From: Chitinivibrionia bacterium
GTDB lineage: Bacteria; Krumholzibacteriota; Krumholzibacteriia; WVZY01
Reading direction: 5' to 3'
Length of the DNA stretch: 12,638 nt
Assembly (NCBI GenBank): GCA_016208665.1
Contig: JACQXT010000072.1
Location: 1 to 12,638, forward strand
Part shown: piece after piece, positions 1-8,044 of the stretch
Layout of the letters: the number at the start of each line of letters is the position of its first letter
Position numbering within the stretch: the stretch's first letter is position 1
Notes under the pieces: model-generated
Seen by the model: only the letters and a program-made list of their open reading frames with translations
What the model was told of the DNA's origin: nothing
The model's database searches: none
Translations under genes and position numbers: made by a program

Positions 1-678
1 GTCATCGTCGATGATGAGCACCGCGTTTGCGCTGCGCACCTTCGGAAGCTGACGCCGCGGTCTCGCAGGCTCCACCCCGGCAACACGTTCGGGAGGCTCC
101 CGCCTCGTCCGGACTTCCCGTGGAAGCGTCGCTGTGAATGTGCTGCCTCGCCCTTCCACGCTCTCGACCGCAACATCGCCTCCCATCATGCGGCAGAATG
201 TCCGGGTGATCGTCAGTCCCAGCCCCGTGCCGCCGAACTTTCGAGTCGTCGTGGCATCGGCCTGGGTGAACGGCTCGAAGATCCGCGCGATCTGCTCCGG
301 TGTCATTCCAATGCCCGTGTCGCTGACTCTGAACACGATCCGCTCCTCGTCTCGCGACGACTCCGGGAAGGCCTCCAGTGTGATCGTCCCTTTCTCCGTG
401 AACTTTGCGGCGTTGGAAAGAAGATTGAAGAGGACCTGGCGAGTTCTAATGAGATCCGACCTCATTGTGCCGAGGTCCTCGGTGCACCGGATCTCGAGCC
501 GGTTCCCCCTCTGCTCGATCAGCGGCCGGATGGTGGCGCTCACATCGCCGATCATCCCTTCCACGGCGAACGGCTCTATCAACAGCTCCACTTTGCCGGC
601 TTCGATTTTCGACAAATCGAGAATGTCGTTGATGAGCGCCAGGAGATGCCTTCCGGCAGTATGGATCTTTCTGAGATA
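1..678 (-). pseudogene. Hybrid sensor histidine kinase, 3' part (HisKA remainder, HATPase_c, start of receiver), out of frame with its 5' part
   Basis: This frame is open from 678 to the window edge and gives the C-terminal half of a hybrid histidine kinase. It begins with the second HisKA helix ([11 protein letters not shown], then [15 protein letters not shown]). It then carries all the HATPase_c boxes: N box ([14 protein letters not shown]), G1 (DTGIGM), F box (IFEPFTQAD) and G2 (GGTGLGL). After a Pro/Arg-rich linker the last residues are AVLIIDDD, the usual opening of a receiver domain, which continues outside the window. A TGA at 679-681 closes the frame upstream. The PAS half and the phospho-accepting His lie in another frame (next entry), so no intact kinase can be made from this sequence. 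Domain identity is secure. Whether the break is biological or an assembly error is open. Confidence 0.85.
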
Positions 679-1264
679 TCATGGCTCATGTTGGCAAGGA
701 ATGTGGTCTTGGTGCGGTTGGCGGATTCCGCAACCATCACGGCCTGCTGCAATCGCTCTTCTTGATGCTTGAGATGCGTAATGTCCATGGCCGCGCAGAG
801 GAATCCGCTCAGCTCGCCGGTGCCTATGTAAATGCCGGTGATGGACATCGAAACTTGAATGTGCCCTCCGTCTCTTCGGACGTACGTCCATTCCCGTTCC
901 TCGGACATCTGACGGCGGGCATGCTGCATGAAGAGCTCCGCCGGTGCGATCGTTTCGTCGGCGATGCTGCCGAGTTCTTCGCAACAGGCTTCGATTTCAG
1001 AGCCAAGATGGAAATCGAGCGGCGATCGGCGGCCCAGCACTTCCTTGGCCGCGTATCCGAGGATATCCTCGGCGCCTCGGTTGAAAAGGGTAATCTTCCC
1101 GTTCTTATCGGCGGCAATGATGGAGATGCGCGAGGCGGCGTTTAGAACGGCTTCCCGCTGCGCGTTCGCGGATTCGAAGAGGCTGAGAACCCTCTCGGTT
1201 TCCTCGAACTGCTCGACCACAAGCTGCGCGGTAAGCTCGGCCGCTTCGCGGGCCGTTCTAACCT
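579..1264 (-). pseudogene. PAS-domain sensor histidine kinase, 5' part, frameshifted inside HisKA
   Basis: This frame encodes a short helical linker (AREAAELTAQLVVEQFEE) and then one PAS domain. The PAS runs from RISIIAADKNGKITLFNRG, through ILGYAAKEVLGR, to the closing C-terminal segment GFLCAAMDITHLKHQEERL. A coiled stretch leads into HisKA at FLANMSHD, with the phospho-accepting His codon at 681-683. The family consensus (E-I-R-T-P-L-N) should follow, but the frame instead runs into unrelated residues and stops at 579. Kinase homology resumes in the other frame at about 674. No convincing start codon or ribosome binding site is visible. The frame stays open upstream to an ATG at 1349, but that part lies inside the hydrogenase protease gene and looks like shadow coding. 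The kinase may therefore have lost its N-terminus. The location next to a hydrogenase suggests, but does not show, a regulatory link. Confidence 0.75.
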
Positions 1265-1611
1265 CCCGCCCCGGCGCACACGCCCGGGAGCATTCGCAGC
1301 AGGAAGGCCAAACCGCCGCCGTGCCCATACGCAGCCGGGCGAACTCCAAGAGCTTCTTGGTGATGGAGAATTACCGGCCGGCCGGGTGCCGAGAACTCCC
1401 ACAGAGCGTCGACAAAGACGACGCGCCGCGCGCCCTCCACGAACCGCAGAAGGTCCAGCCCCATCAGTCCTCCGTCGATGATGCAGAGATCGGCAGGAAG
1501 TTCCCGCCGCGAAAGACAGTCGTAGACGCGCGAACCGATGGCGTCTTCGGCAATATACCGGTTGCCGATACAGATTACTCGATTTTCGCTCTCAAGAGCT
1601 GCTGTGCTCAT
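1258..1611 (-). CDS. Hydrogenase maturation protease (HyaD/HybD family), short C-terminus
   Basis: This 117-residue protein belongs to the endopeptidases that clip the C-terminal tail of the [NiFe]-hydrogenase large subunit after nickel insertion, in the cytoplasm. The N-terminal fingerprint VICIGNRYIAEDAIG matches the family GN-x-D/E-G motif. Three expected nickel-sensing ligands are present: D23 (or E22), D68 in VVFVDAL, and H97 in YGHGGGLAFLL. Its ATG overlaps the TGA of the large-subunit gene (ATGA), which indicates translational coupling. Family members are usually about 150-160 residues; here only about 20 residues follow the His, ending CAGAGG. The stop falls where kinase-like sequence begins in another frame, so the tail may have been removed by a deletion. 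Family assignment is firm; activity of the short form is uncertain. Confidence 0.85.
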   Translation of the reverse strand: MSTAALESENRVICIGNRYIAEDAIGSRVYDCLSRRELPADLCIIDGGLMGLDLLRFVEGARRVVFVDALWEFSAPGRPVILHHQEALGVRPAAYGHGGGLAFLLRMLPGVCAGAGG

Positions 1612-3005
1612 AGCCGGATCAGGACGCGACCGCCGCTTCTCGAAATGCCGTGCACGGTGCAAACCAGACATGGATCGAAGGAACGGATGACATGGCCGAT
1701 CTCCACGGGATTCTCGAGGTCTAAGACCGGCGTTCCCGCCAAGGCCTCCTCCAGCGTCCCTCGAATCCCTTTCTCGTCGCGCGGCGAGGCATGCCAGGCC
1801 GTCGGGGTGATGATTTGGTAGTGGACGATCTTGCCGTCCTGGATCTTGACCCAATGCCCGAGTGCGCCGCGCGAAGCCTGTGTAAGACCGGTTCCGACTC
1901 CCTCCACGATCTGGTGGGGGCGATTGTAGAACTCGCCGCCGCTCTCCGATATCTCGCGGAGCCAGGTCTCGATCGCCGACAAGAGATGCGCCGGCCGCGT
2001 CAAGCGGGCCAGCTCGCGCACAAGCACAGAAGGTCCGCTCCGTCGAATCATGTCAAGGAAGAGCGGCCGGCCTGCGACCACCATCTCCGCGAGCGGTCCC
2101 GTTTCGGCAGGGACACCGTCATAGCGCGGTGCCTTAGCCCAGGAGTACTTCTCTCCCTCGCAACCCGAGGCATATGGAACGGTTCTTCCGTCGAGGGGAT
2201 GCGCGGGGCCGCCTTGATCCTCGAACCATGAGTGTGAGACGTGCTCGGTGATCTTCTCCTGATCAAATTCCTCGATCCCCAGCCCGCGGGCGAATCCGGC
2301 CGGCATGAGGCAGGTTCCGTTTTCGATCGGAGACTTCACCCGCGTCTTCTGCGGCAGATCGAGCGCACCATATGAGAGGAAGTTGCCGTGCCCCGCACCG
2401 ATGGCGTCCAGCCCGGCTTGTTGGGCGAAGCGCAGATAGAAACCTACCTCGCTATCCCGATGCGCCGCCCCTTCCGCCAGCCATGCATCGAGATCCGCCG
2501 CGCTCCGGACCTCGGACCAGCGCGCGAGATCGCAGCCGAGCACCCGCTTCTCGTACCAACGCCGGTAGCGGACGAGCACATGCAGGCATTGAATCAAATC
2601 GGCGTCGCTCGGAACCGAGACGACGCCGCCGGGAACCATGTACGAGGAATGGGGCCACTGCCCGCCGAGAACGGCTACGATTTGGCGCACATCGCTGTGG
2701 ATGTGTTCGACCAGGAGCGCGACGTTGCGCAGGAGGTGGGCGTTATCCGGAACATCGACGCCCGCCGCGGCATCCAATGCCCTGCAGGCTGCCATCAGGT
2801 GCGCTGTGCTGCAGATGCCGCAAATCCGGGGAGTGATGACGAGCCCGTCCAGCGCGCCACGGCCCAGGAGGATCTGCTCGAAGCCGCGGAACATCGTGCC
2901 GCTGCACCAGGCGTCCTCGACGCGGCCGCCGGCGATATCCACCTTTACCTCAAGGTCGCCCTCAACCCGATTAAGGGGGATTTGCAGTCTGGTCGTTTTC
3001 CGCAT
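1608..3005 (-). CDS. [NiFe] uptake hydrogenase large (catalytic) subunit
   Basis: This 465-residue protein carries the Ni-Fe(CN)2CO active site that splits H2. The N-terminus reads IPLNRVEGDLEVKV. The L1 motif RICGIC provides C62 and C65. The L2 motif DPCLVCTVH provides C446 and C449, and the expected maturation cleavage falls after H452, releasing a 13-residue tail. All four nickel ligands are therefore present as Cys and none as Sec. The start at 3005 is preceded by GAGGA seven bases upstream. The gene lies 76 nt after the small subunit and overlaps the protease start by 4 nt, giving the usual small-large-protease order. L1/L2 style and length resemble group 2a/1h uptake hydrogenases more than the membrane-bound periplasmic group 1d type, but the exact subgroup is from memory of family patterns. 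Confidence 0.95.
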   Translation of the reverse strand: MRKTTRLQIPLNRVEGDLEVKVDIAGGRVEDAWCSGTMFRGFEQILLGRGALDGLVITPRICGICSTAHLMAACRALDAAAGVDVPDNAHLLRNVALLVEHIHSDVRQIVAVLGGQWPHSSYMVPGGVVSVPSDADLIQCLHVLVRYRRWYEKRVLGCDLARWSEVRSAADLDAWLAEGAAHRDSEVGFYLRFAQQAGLDAIGAGHGNFLSYGALDLPQKTRVKSPIENGTCLMPAGFARGLGIEEFDQEKITEHVSHSWFEDQGGPAHPLDGRTVPYASGCEGEKYSWAKAPRYDGVPAETGPLAEMVVAGRPLFLDMIRRSGPSVLVRELARLTRPAHLLSAIETWLREISESGGEFYNRPHQIVEGVGTGLTQASRGALGHWVKIQDGKIVHYQIITPTAWHASPRDEKGIRGTLEEALAGTPVLDLENPVEIGHVIRSFDPCLVCTVHGISRSGGRVLIRL

Positions 3006-3081
3006 CCCAAGTTCCTCGCTCGCGAAGATGAGTCTCCTTGAACCAGGCCGGAGTTACTCTTGAACCGGCAGGCCATCTTCC

Positions 3082-4020
3082 CTAGATTTCCGTCTTCCTC
3101 TCCTTAAGCCTCTCCGGGGCCGCCGCAGCCGCCATTCCCTTATACGCCATGTAGTGCGCACGTTTGACGCCGTTGGGCAACTCTCGGGGAACGCCCTCAA
3201 TGCTTCGCGTCTCGAAGAATGGATATTCCTGGGGAAAATCAGGCCGAGTGCAGCCGAAGCAGGGAACGCCGACCCGCGTCTTCGACGAGCGGCGGTTCCA
3301 AAGGAGCTTGTTGCAGGGCCCATAGACCAGCGGACCGTGACAGCCTTTGTAGAAAAAGAGGCAGCCTTTCTCGCCGAACTCCTTTTCCTCGATACGATAC
3401 TCGTGGTATTCGTTGCGCGTACAGCCTTGGTGGACCAGCATCCCGTACCACGGCAGCGGACGGTGGTACTCATCCAGCTCGAGCGTGCGCCCTCCGGCAA
3501 GCGCAGAGATCACGCTGAGAATCACCTCGCCCTGAGCTGGACAGCCCGCGAGATTCACGACGGGGACGCCGCTGCGCCCTGTGAACCGCTCGCCGAGGAA
3601 CCCGCCTTTCGTCCACTTGCTGAACTGCAGACCTGTCGCTTCGACGGCGCCGCCCGCGCCTATTCCGCCATAGCTTGCGCATGTCCCAACGGCCACTACA
3701 TAGGCGGCGCACCTGGCCAAGGCGGCAACGATATCCTTCTTTGGCTTACAGTTGAAGGTGTCGTACATCCCGCTCCCACCCGGCCCGCGGACGACCGCGC
3801 CCTCAACGCACAGGATATCCAGCTCCTGCCGGCCGGACGCCAGGCGGTCGAGGAGAACAGCGTGCCTTCCGGCGGTAAGGGTTGAGAGAGATGGATGCCA
3901 GAGAACTTCGATGCCGAGGGATTCCATGCATTCGAGCGGATTCGGGTCTTCCGCACCGAGGAGGGACATAGTATCGCCGCCGCACCCGCCCAACTGAAAC
4001 CAGTAGAGATTCATCGACAT
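3082..4020 (-). CDS. [NiFe] hydrogenase small subunit with C-x-x-D proximal-cluster motif
   Basis: This 312-residue subunit carries three Fe-S clusters that take electrons away from the NiFe site. Visible ligands: proximal C13, D16 (in GGCGGDTMS), C114 and C160; distal H197, C200, C220 and C227; medial C236, C254 and C257. Aspartate replaces the usual second Cys of the proximal C-x-x-C. Known actinobacterial-type group 1h enzymes coordinate this cluster with three Cys and one Asp. There is no twin-arginine signal: the protein starts MSMNLYWFQLGG, so it should remain cytoplasmic, as in groups 1h and 2a. The ATG at 4020 was chosen because GGAGAG lies seven bases upstream and the conserved domain starts there; the frame is open further upstream, to a TTG at 4083. 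First gene of the hydrogenase operon. Confidence 0.95.
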   Translation of the reverse strand: MSMNLYWFQLGGCGGDTMSLLGAEDPNPLECMESLGIEVLWHPSLSTLTAGRHAVLLDRLASGRQELDILCVEGAVVRGPGGSGMYDTFNCKPKKDIVAALARCAAYVVAVGTCASYGGIGAGGAVEATGLQFSKWTKGGFLGERFTGRSGVPVVNLAGCPAQGEVILSVISALAGGRTLELDEYHRPLPWYGMLVHQGCTRNEYHEYRIEEKEFGEKGCLFFYKGCHGPLVYGPCNKLLWNRRSSKTRVGVPCFGCTRPDFPQEYPFFETRSIEGVPRELPNGVKRAHYMAYKGMAAAAAPERLKERKTEI

Positions 4021-4129
4021 AGCTGTACTCTCCAGATCAACTGTTGAGCTATTAAGGAGAGCATCTATGTACCTCCATGTCAATGCATATCTTTCCTAAG
4101 GTTGGTTCGGCCGCAGTAGAGGCGATCGC

Positions 4130-4837
4130 TCACTCATCTTTCAACGTATTGCTTGTCGGCACACTGCCTGCCAGCGATTTTGCGATTGCCTTGGCAACCT
4201 CAATCTGATGGGGAGGAGCCGATCCCCCTTGGTTTCGGACACGCTCCTCGGGTATTCTTTGGTCGTTCAAGGTGGTGTATCGAAGTGTTTCGGACGCTCC
4301 CCCTTCGAGGCAATCCTTGTCGCTCGCTTGAAATACAGTGATGCCGGTTTTCAATTCTATCATTGTGATCGATGCGGATACTATTGTCTCCGGTATTGTT
4401 CCCCCTCGAGTATTCGCCCATTGATCAACAACACCAATAAGAAGAGCGTCTGCCTGCAGAGTTTGGGACAATTCATCAAGCAGCTCACCGTCGATCTCTT
4501 GATCATCCATCCATTTCCCCATCCATTGCTCGACTTTGGCTTCGAGTCCTGCAGCCTCCAGCGCGGGCAGTACGGTAGTTGTTGGAATAAACCTGTAATC
4601 AATTCTCTTATCCAGCTCGGAACGAAGCAAATCGTCCATTGTCGCGCACGCTGCCTCGCGCGCATCGCTGTGGATCTCTCGTGTAGCTGCGAAAGGGAAA
4701 ACTGCTACCTTCACGATCGCACCCTTTTTGAGATCCTGATGTACGAAAACCTTTCGAGGATGCATCGTCCGACAGCCCAAGAAAGAAGGGATGATCATAA
4801 CCGATAAAGATAGCCAGTATAACGCTTGCGTCCGCAT
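4130..4837 (-). CDS. Putative outer-membrane lipoprotein (CsgG/GNA1162/LpoB-like fold)
   Basis: This 235-residue protein begins with a hydrophobic signal (MRTQALYWLSLSVMIIPS) and a lipobox FLGC, predicting lipidation at C22. The mature part has the pattern of small periplasmic lipoproteins of the CsgG/DUF799 type: an opening strand VAVFPFAA, a middle YRFIPTTTVLPALEAAGL, a characteristic ADALLIGVVDQWA and then ASITMIELKTGITVF. Such proteins typically sit at the inner face of the outer membrane and assist secretion or cell-wall enzymes. The specific role here is unknown. The ATG at 4837 has a strong AGGAGAGG about eight bases upstream, while an upstream in-frame extension to 4894 lacks one. It lies 109 nt ahead of the hydrogenase genes on the same strand; co-transcription is possible but unproven. 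Fold assignment is by pattern only. Confidence 0.75.
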   Translation of the reverse strand: MRTQALYWLSLSVMIIPSFLGCRTMHPRKVFVHQDLKKGAIVKVAVFPFAATREIHSDAREAACATMDDLLRSELDKRIDYRFIPTTTVLPALEAAGLEAKVEQWMGKWMDDQEIDGELLDELSQTLQADALLIGVVDQWANTRGGTIPETIVSASITMIELKTGITVFQASDKDCLEGGASETLRYTTLNDQRIPEERVRNQGGSAPPHQIEVAKAIAKSLAGSVPTSNTLKDE

Positions 4838-5148
4838 AATTCTCACCTCTCCTTGTGCCTGCGAAGGATTTCGTCCGCCTTGCCATCTTTGCACTAACCT
4901 CTTCTATATTAAAGCAAATATTCCGCTCTATAGCTTCTTCCGTGCATGTATTTCTCTGCGCCAGGGTTTTTCACTGGCAGCTAACTGCAATAATTGCAAT
5001 GCGGACGGTGGATTTGGAGGGGACATCAATCACAGGTGAACGAGCATGCCTACCAACAGAATCCTAAACATGAGTCATAATATAACTGATGGCTATTTGG
5101 GATCGGATAGAATTAATGAAAGGGATGCCTGCTAACCGGGAGGCCTTG
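4838..5148. other. Intergenic region between receptor and lipoprotein genes
   Basis: These 311 bases are visibly more AT-rich than the flanks and hold no convincing gene on either strand. They contain the ribosome binding site of the 4837 lipoprotein gene, a 13-bp palindrome at 4986-4998 and a weak 5-bp hairpin (4960-4964 with 4974-4978). No clear intrinsic terminator with a T-tract follows the receptor stop at 5149, and no RNA gene was recognised. Confidence 0.5.
4986..4998. promoter_or_regulatory. 13-bp perfect palindrome, possible operator
   Basis: TGCAAT-A-ATTGCA is a perfect inverted repeat around one central base, in the AT-rich gap about 150 nt upstream of the 4837 lipoprotein start. 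Symmetric sites of this size are often bound by dimeric regulators. No -35/-10 pair was recognised beside it, so the role is a guess. Confidence 0.25.
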
Positions 5149-7410
5149 TCACATCCGGAATGACACTCCGACAACCGCGTTGCGTCCCGGCATGCGATAG
5201 CGCGCCAGCTCTTCGTATTGAGTGTCGAATACGTTGTTGACGGTCAAAGAAAGCAACATCCCCTTGGTAAGCCGGTAGCGTACGTTCGCGTTCGTCAGCC
5301 AGAATGCATCGGGAGCTTGCAGCGGATAGAGGAATACTTCATCAATGGCGCTTCGATATCGAACATCGGCGTGAAAGGAGTACCGCAGCCATGCCAGATT
5401 CAACTCGATGTTGCAACTGTGCCTCGGACGATATGCGAGCAGATCGTTCGTACGGCCGCGAGACCGATCCTCCGCGTCGAGATACGTGTAATTCGCCGAC
5501 GCCTTGAGGTGATCGCGCCATCCGCCCTGCAGTGTCAGCTCCGCCCCCTTCATGAGCGACGCGTTGAGATTGCGAACCTGAAAGAGCGGGTATGTGACAC
5601 CGACTTCGTCGGAGATGCTCTCCCAATAGATCAAGTCCTTGTACTCGTAGTAAAAGATTGCTGCGTCGAGCACGACGCAGCTCCATGGATTCCAGCGAAA
5701 GCCGGTTTCGAGAGAGAGGTTCATGCGTTCGGGAGCAAGCCCGGGATTCGGAACGAAATCGATTCCGCCCGCGATTTCCTTCCGAAAGAACAATTCCGCA
5801 ATTGTCGGCGCGCGAAACGCCTGTCCGTAGAGACCGCGAAGCGACAACTGCGACGCCGGCGACCACACGACGGCGATTTTAGGGCTGAATCGCTCGTGGG
5901 TTTTGTATCCAACGAGGTGATTCCAGTCGTAGCGTCCACCAACCGTCGCTGAGACGGAGGGCGCGATATCAATTTCATCCTGAACAAACACCGCATAATT
6001 ATTGATCTGGTGGTTTCCGTACATTATGCTGTCCGGCGCCGATTTCACGGCATCGATCTGAACGTCGGCGCCGACAACAACGTAGTTGCGCTCGTTCGAA
6101 TAATAGTCGATCTGCGTAATGCTGCCGATCTTCGTGCCGTAGATTTCGGTTGTCATGCCGAACGATTCGTTGCCGGGCAGCGTACCAAGGGGATCGTTCT
6201 CGTTGAAAAACGACAGTTGATCGTGGTCGAAGAAATAGAATCGCGAGGAATACTTGAGTTTCTCGTTCGGAATCGCCCAGTAGAGAAGATCGGCGTTCAC
6301 ATAGTTCTTTTCTTGCCTGTCATCCGTATACTTCGCCCGAATATTCAATGGATGGGCGGAGTCCAACCACGTGTGCGGATAGTCGTTGCGGGCCCGCCCT
6401 CCGCCAAGCGTGAGTTCGAGGTTCCTGTTGTATCGGAGATCGAAGAGCATTTTCGTGTAAAGGTCGTAGAATTCGAAGGAGGTCCCCTGCGCGTGTCCGT
6501 CAGACTGTTTTCGGCTTGCGCTGAACAGATAGCTGACCCGTTTGCCCGCGCCTGAATAACTGAATATGAGCTCGCTCTGCAGGGGTGTTTCGCCGGTGTA
6601 TCGAATCCCCGCCGGCTGGTCGTAGTACCCGAGTTTCAGATCGAGCTGCGCGGCCGACTTGTAGTTCGGCCGGCGAGTAATGACGTTGACGACTCCTCCC
6701 ATCGCCGTCGATCCGTACAAACTGGAAAACGCGCCCTTGACTACTTCGACTCGGTCGATGAAGTTGGTCGGGATGAGCGTCCAGAATGCCCCTCCGGAGT
6801 CCGACATGAGCGCCGGGCGGCCGTCGATGAGGAGAAGAACGCGGTTTCCCACGCCGCCTCCGGCCACATCAGAGCTGCCGCGAACGGACAGCGATTGGAC
6901 GGATGAGGGATTGGAGCGAAAGGCGATCAAGCCCGGCACGGACTCGATTGTCTGGTCGAACGTCGTACGCTGGCGATTCTCGATGTCATCGGCGTTCACG
7001 ATCATCACGCTCGCCGGGGCCATCTTTATCGTCTGTTCTTTGCGTGTGGCCGTGACGACGATTGGCTCGGTTTCCAGAGTGCCGGGCTCGAGCATGAACG
7101 TTCGAGAGAGGAGCTTTCCTGCCTCGACCGCCAGGCCGCCTTCGACAAGCGTGCTGTGAGTAATACGAGAAAGGATGAGCCGGTAGGTCCCGGGCGGTAC
7201 GAAACGAATGACGAAGGTTCCGTCGGCGTTTGTGTGAGCTCCCAGGTTGAGGCCCTCGATCATCACATTGCATTGATCGAGCGGCTCGCGGCTGACCGCA
7301 TCAAGAACGCGCCCCGATATGACGCCGAAACGTTCCGCAGCAGGCTGGGGAAACGCCGGTGTGGGCGCCAAAACGGCCAAAGATAATACCAGCACTCTCA
7401 GAGCTCGCAC
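5149..7410 (-). CDS. TonB-dependent outer-membrane receptor with N-terminal carboxypeptidase-regulatory-like domain
   Basis: This 753-residue protein should import a large or scarce substrate across the outer membrane, powered by TonB-ExbBD. It begins with a signal peptide (about residues 1-22). A carboxypeptidase-regulatory-like beta domain follows (about 28-110: GVISGRVLDAVSREPLD, DGTFVIRFVPPGTYRL). Then come a TonB-box-like EPIVVTATR (115-123) and a plug domain (LLLIDGRPA, DRVEVVKGAFSSLYGSTAMG, GVVNVITRR). A long beta-barrel continues to the C-terminal VGVSFRM. The start is GTG at 7410, eight bases after the upstream stop, with AGGA overlapping that stop, so the two genes are probably translated together. 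The N-terminal domain is common in FCB-group receptors. The substrate cannot be read from the sequence, and no cobalamin riboswitch was seen upstream. Confidence 0.93.
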   Translation of the reverse strand: MRALRVLVLSLAVLAPTPAFPQPAAERFGVISGRVLDAVSREPLDQCNVMIEGLNLGAHTNADGTFVIRFVPPGTYRLILSRITHSTLVEGGLAVEAGKLLSRTFMLEPGTLETEPIVVTATRKEQTIKMAPASVMIVNADDIENRQRTTFDQTIESVPGLIAFRSNPSSVQSLSVRGSSDVAGGGVGNRVLLLIDGRPALMSDSGGAFWTLIPTNFIDRVEVVKGAFSSLYGSTAMGGVVNVITRRPNYKSAAQLDLKLGYYDQPAGIRYTGETPLQSELIFSYSGAGKRVSYLFSASRKQSDGHAQGTSFEFYDLYTKMLFDLRYNRNLELTLGGGRARNDYPHTWLDSAHPLNIRAKYTDDRQEKNYVNADLLYWAIPNEKLKYSSRFYFFDHDQLSFFNENDPLGTLPGNESFGMTTEIYGTKIGSITQIDYYSNERNYVVVGADVQIDAVKSAPDSIMYGNHQINNYAVFVQDEIDIAPSVSATVGGRYDWNHLVGYKTHERFSPKIAVVWSPASQLSLRGLYGQAFRAPTIAELFFRKEIAGGIDFVPNPGLAPERMNLSLETGFRWNPWSCVVLDAAIFYYEYKDLIYWESISDEVGVTYPLFQVRNLNASLMKGAELTLQGGWRDHLKASANYTYLDAEDRSRGRTNDLLAYRPRHSCNIELNLAWLRYSFHADVRYRSAIDEVFLYPLQAPDAFWLTNANVRYRLTKGMLLSLTVNNVFDTQYEELARYRMPGRNAVVGVSFRM

Positions 7411-7418
7411 GGTCGGTC

Positions 7419-7910
7419 CTAGGGGGCCAGATCAAGGTCAGCTTTGATGTCGAGGCCGGTGTGGTTGAGGCTCGTGCTGCTGATCGTGACGGATGAAGGC
7501 GCGGCGACCGGGAGACCCGAGCTCGCGCTGATGCCCACGCTGTCCTCGTACACCCAGTACATCCCGAGCAATCTGGCGCCTGCCGGATTAGCCGGGTCCC
7601 GCCACCCCACGTAGATGGCCGTATAGACACCCTTATCCAGGCCTGCAATGATGTAGTTGTATTCGCTGCTTCCGGACGTTATCGGGTCGGTAGCGGCGTC
7701 CGGCGGACCCATGGGAATATAGGGCGCTGTAAGATTAGAATAGATAGACACTTGGACCTCACCCGTCGAGGGCCAGCTGCCCTGAAATGTGACCTTGCCG
7801 GCAACACTTCCTGTCGTGGCTCCCACAGGGCCTCCATCGTCGTTACATCCGATGACGGCGGGTAATCCGGCTAGAATTAAAATGAGGCACGTTCGACGTA
7901 ACCGGTTCAT
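7419..7910 (-). CDS. Small secreted lipoprotein of unknown function, partner of the TonB receptor
   Basis: This 163-residue protein starts MNRLRRTCLILILAGLPAVI and has lipobox VIGC with C22 as the lipidated residue. A flexible acidic/Gly segment (NDDGGPVGATTG) follows. The body looks like a beta-sandwich or carboxypeptidase-regulatory-like domain: SVAGKVTFQGSWPSTGEVQV, then YNYIIAGLDKGVYTAIYVGW, ending in LDIKADLDLAP. The ATG at 7910 has a full AGGAGG six bases upstream; a 27-residue in-frame extension has no such signal. The stop lies 8 nt before the receptor start, and a promoter is predicted at 8016-8044, so the two form an operon. A surface role beside the receptor, such as substrate capture, is inference. 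No enzyme motif is visible. Confidence 0.8.
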   Translation of the reverse strand: MNRLRRTCLILILAGLPAVIGCNDDGGPVGATTGSVAGKVTFQGSWPSTGEVQVSIYSNLTAPYIPMGPPDAATDPITSGSSEYNYIIAGLDKGVYTAIYVGWRDPANPAGARLLGMYWVYEDSVGISASSGLPVAAPSSVTISSTSLNHTGLDIKADLDLAP

Positions 7911-8015
7911 TTCCAACCTCCTAGTACAATACAGCGGCGCCCCGCGGAGCGCCGCAGCACTGTTCATTGAATCATAGTTAAAAGCACACAAACACCTGAA
8001 TATCCGATAGCTTGG

Positions 8016-8044
8016 AATATATGAGCCCCCTCATGGTACGTCAA
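8016..8044 (-). promoter_or_regulatory. Predicted sigma70-type promoter of the lipoprotein-receptor operon
   Basis: On the minus strand TTGACG (8044-8039) is separated by exactly 17 bases from TATATT (8021-8016). This gives a predicted 5' leader of about 100 nt before the 7910 start. The -35 box overlaps the left terminal repeat of the IS630 remnant. Confidence 0.55.
8021..8034. promoter_or_regulatory. Inverted repeat inside the promoter spacer, possible operator
   Basis: ATGAG-CCCC-CTCAT is a perfect 5-bp inverted repeat lying between the predicted -35 and -10 boxes, where a bound repressor would block RNA polymerase. It is short, so chance is a real alternative. Confidence 0.3.

Noticed and set aside
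1265..1349. N-terminal extension of the kinase frame to ATG 1349
   Set aside because: This part is the out-of-frame reading of the protease C-terminal region and shows no domain pattern.
928..1821. Long plus-strand frame of 297 codons over the protease and kinase
   Set aside because: It is antisense to genes with clear protein motifs, its translation is low-complexity with no recognisable domain, and it reflects GC-rich codon structure.
2388..3885. Long plus-strand frames opposite the hydrogenase genes
   Set aside because: They mirror the hydrogenase codons; no ribosome binding sites or motifs support coding.
4078..4083. TTGACA on the minus strand upstream of the hydrogenase small subunit
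   Set aside because: At 17 bases the -10 position reads TCTCCT, a poor match; no sigma54 -24/-12 pair was seen either, so no promoter is claimed.
5130..5148. Possible terminator after the TonB receptor
   Set aside because: Only a 4-bp GCCT/AGGC stem with no T-tract was found.
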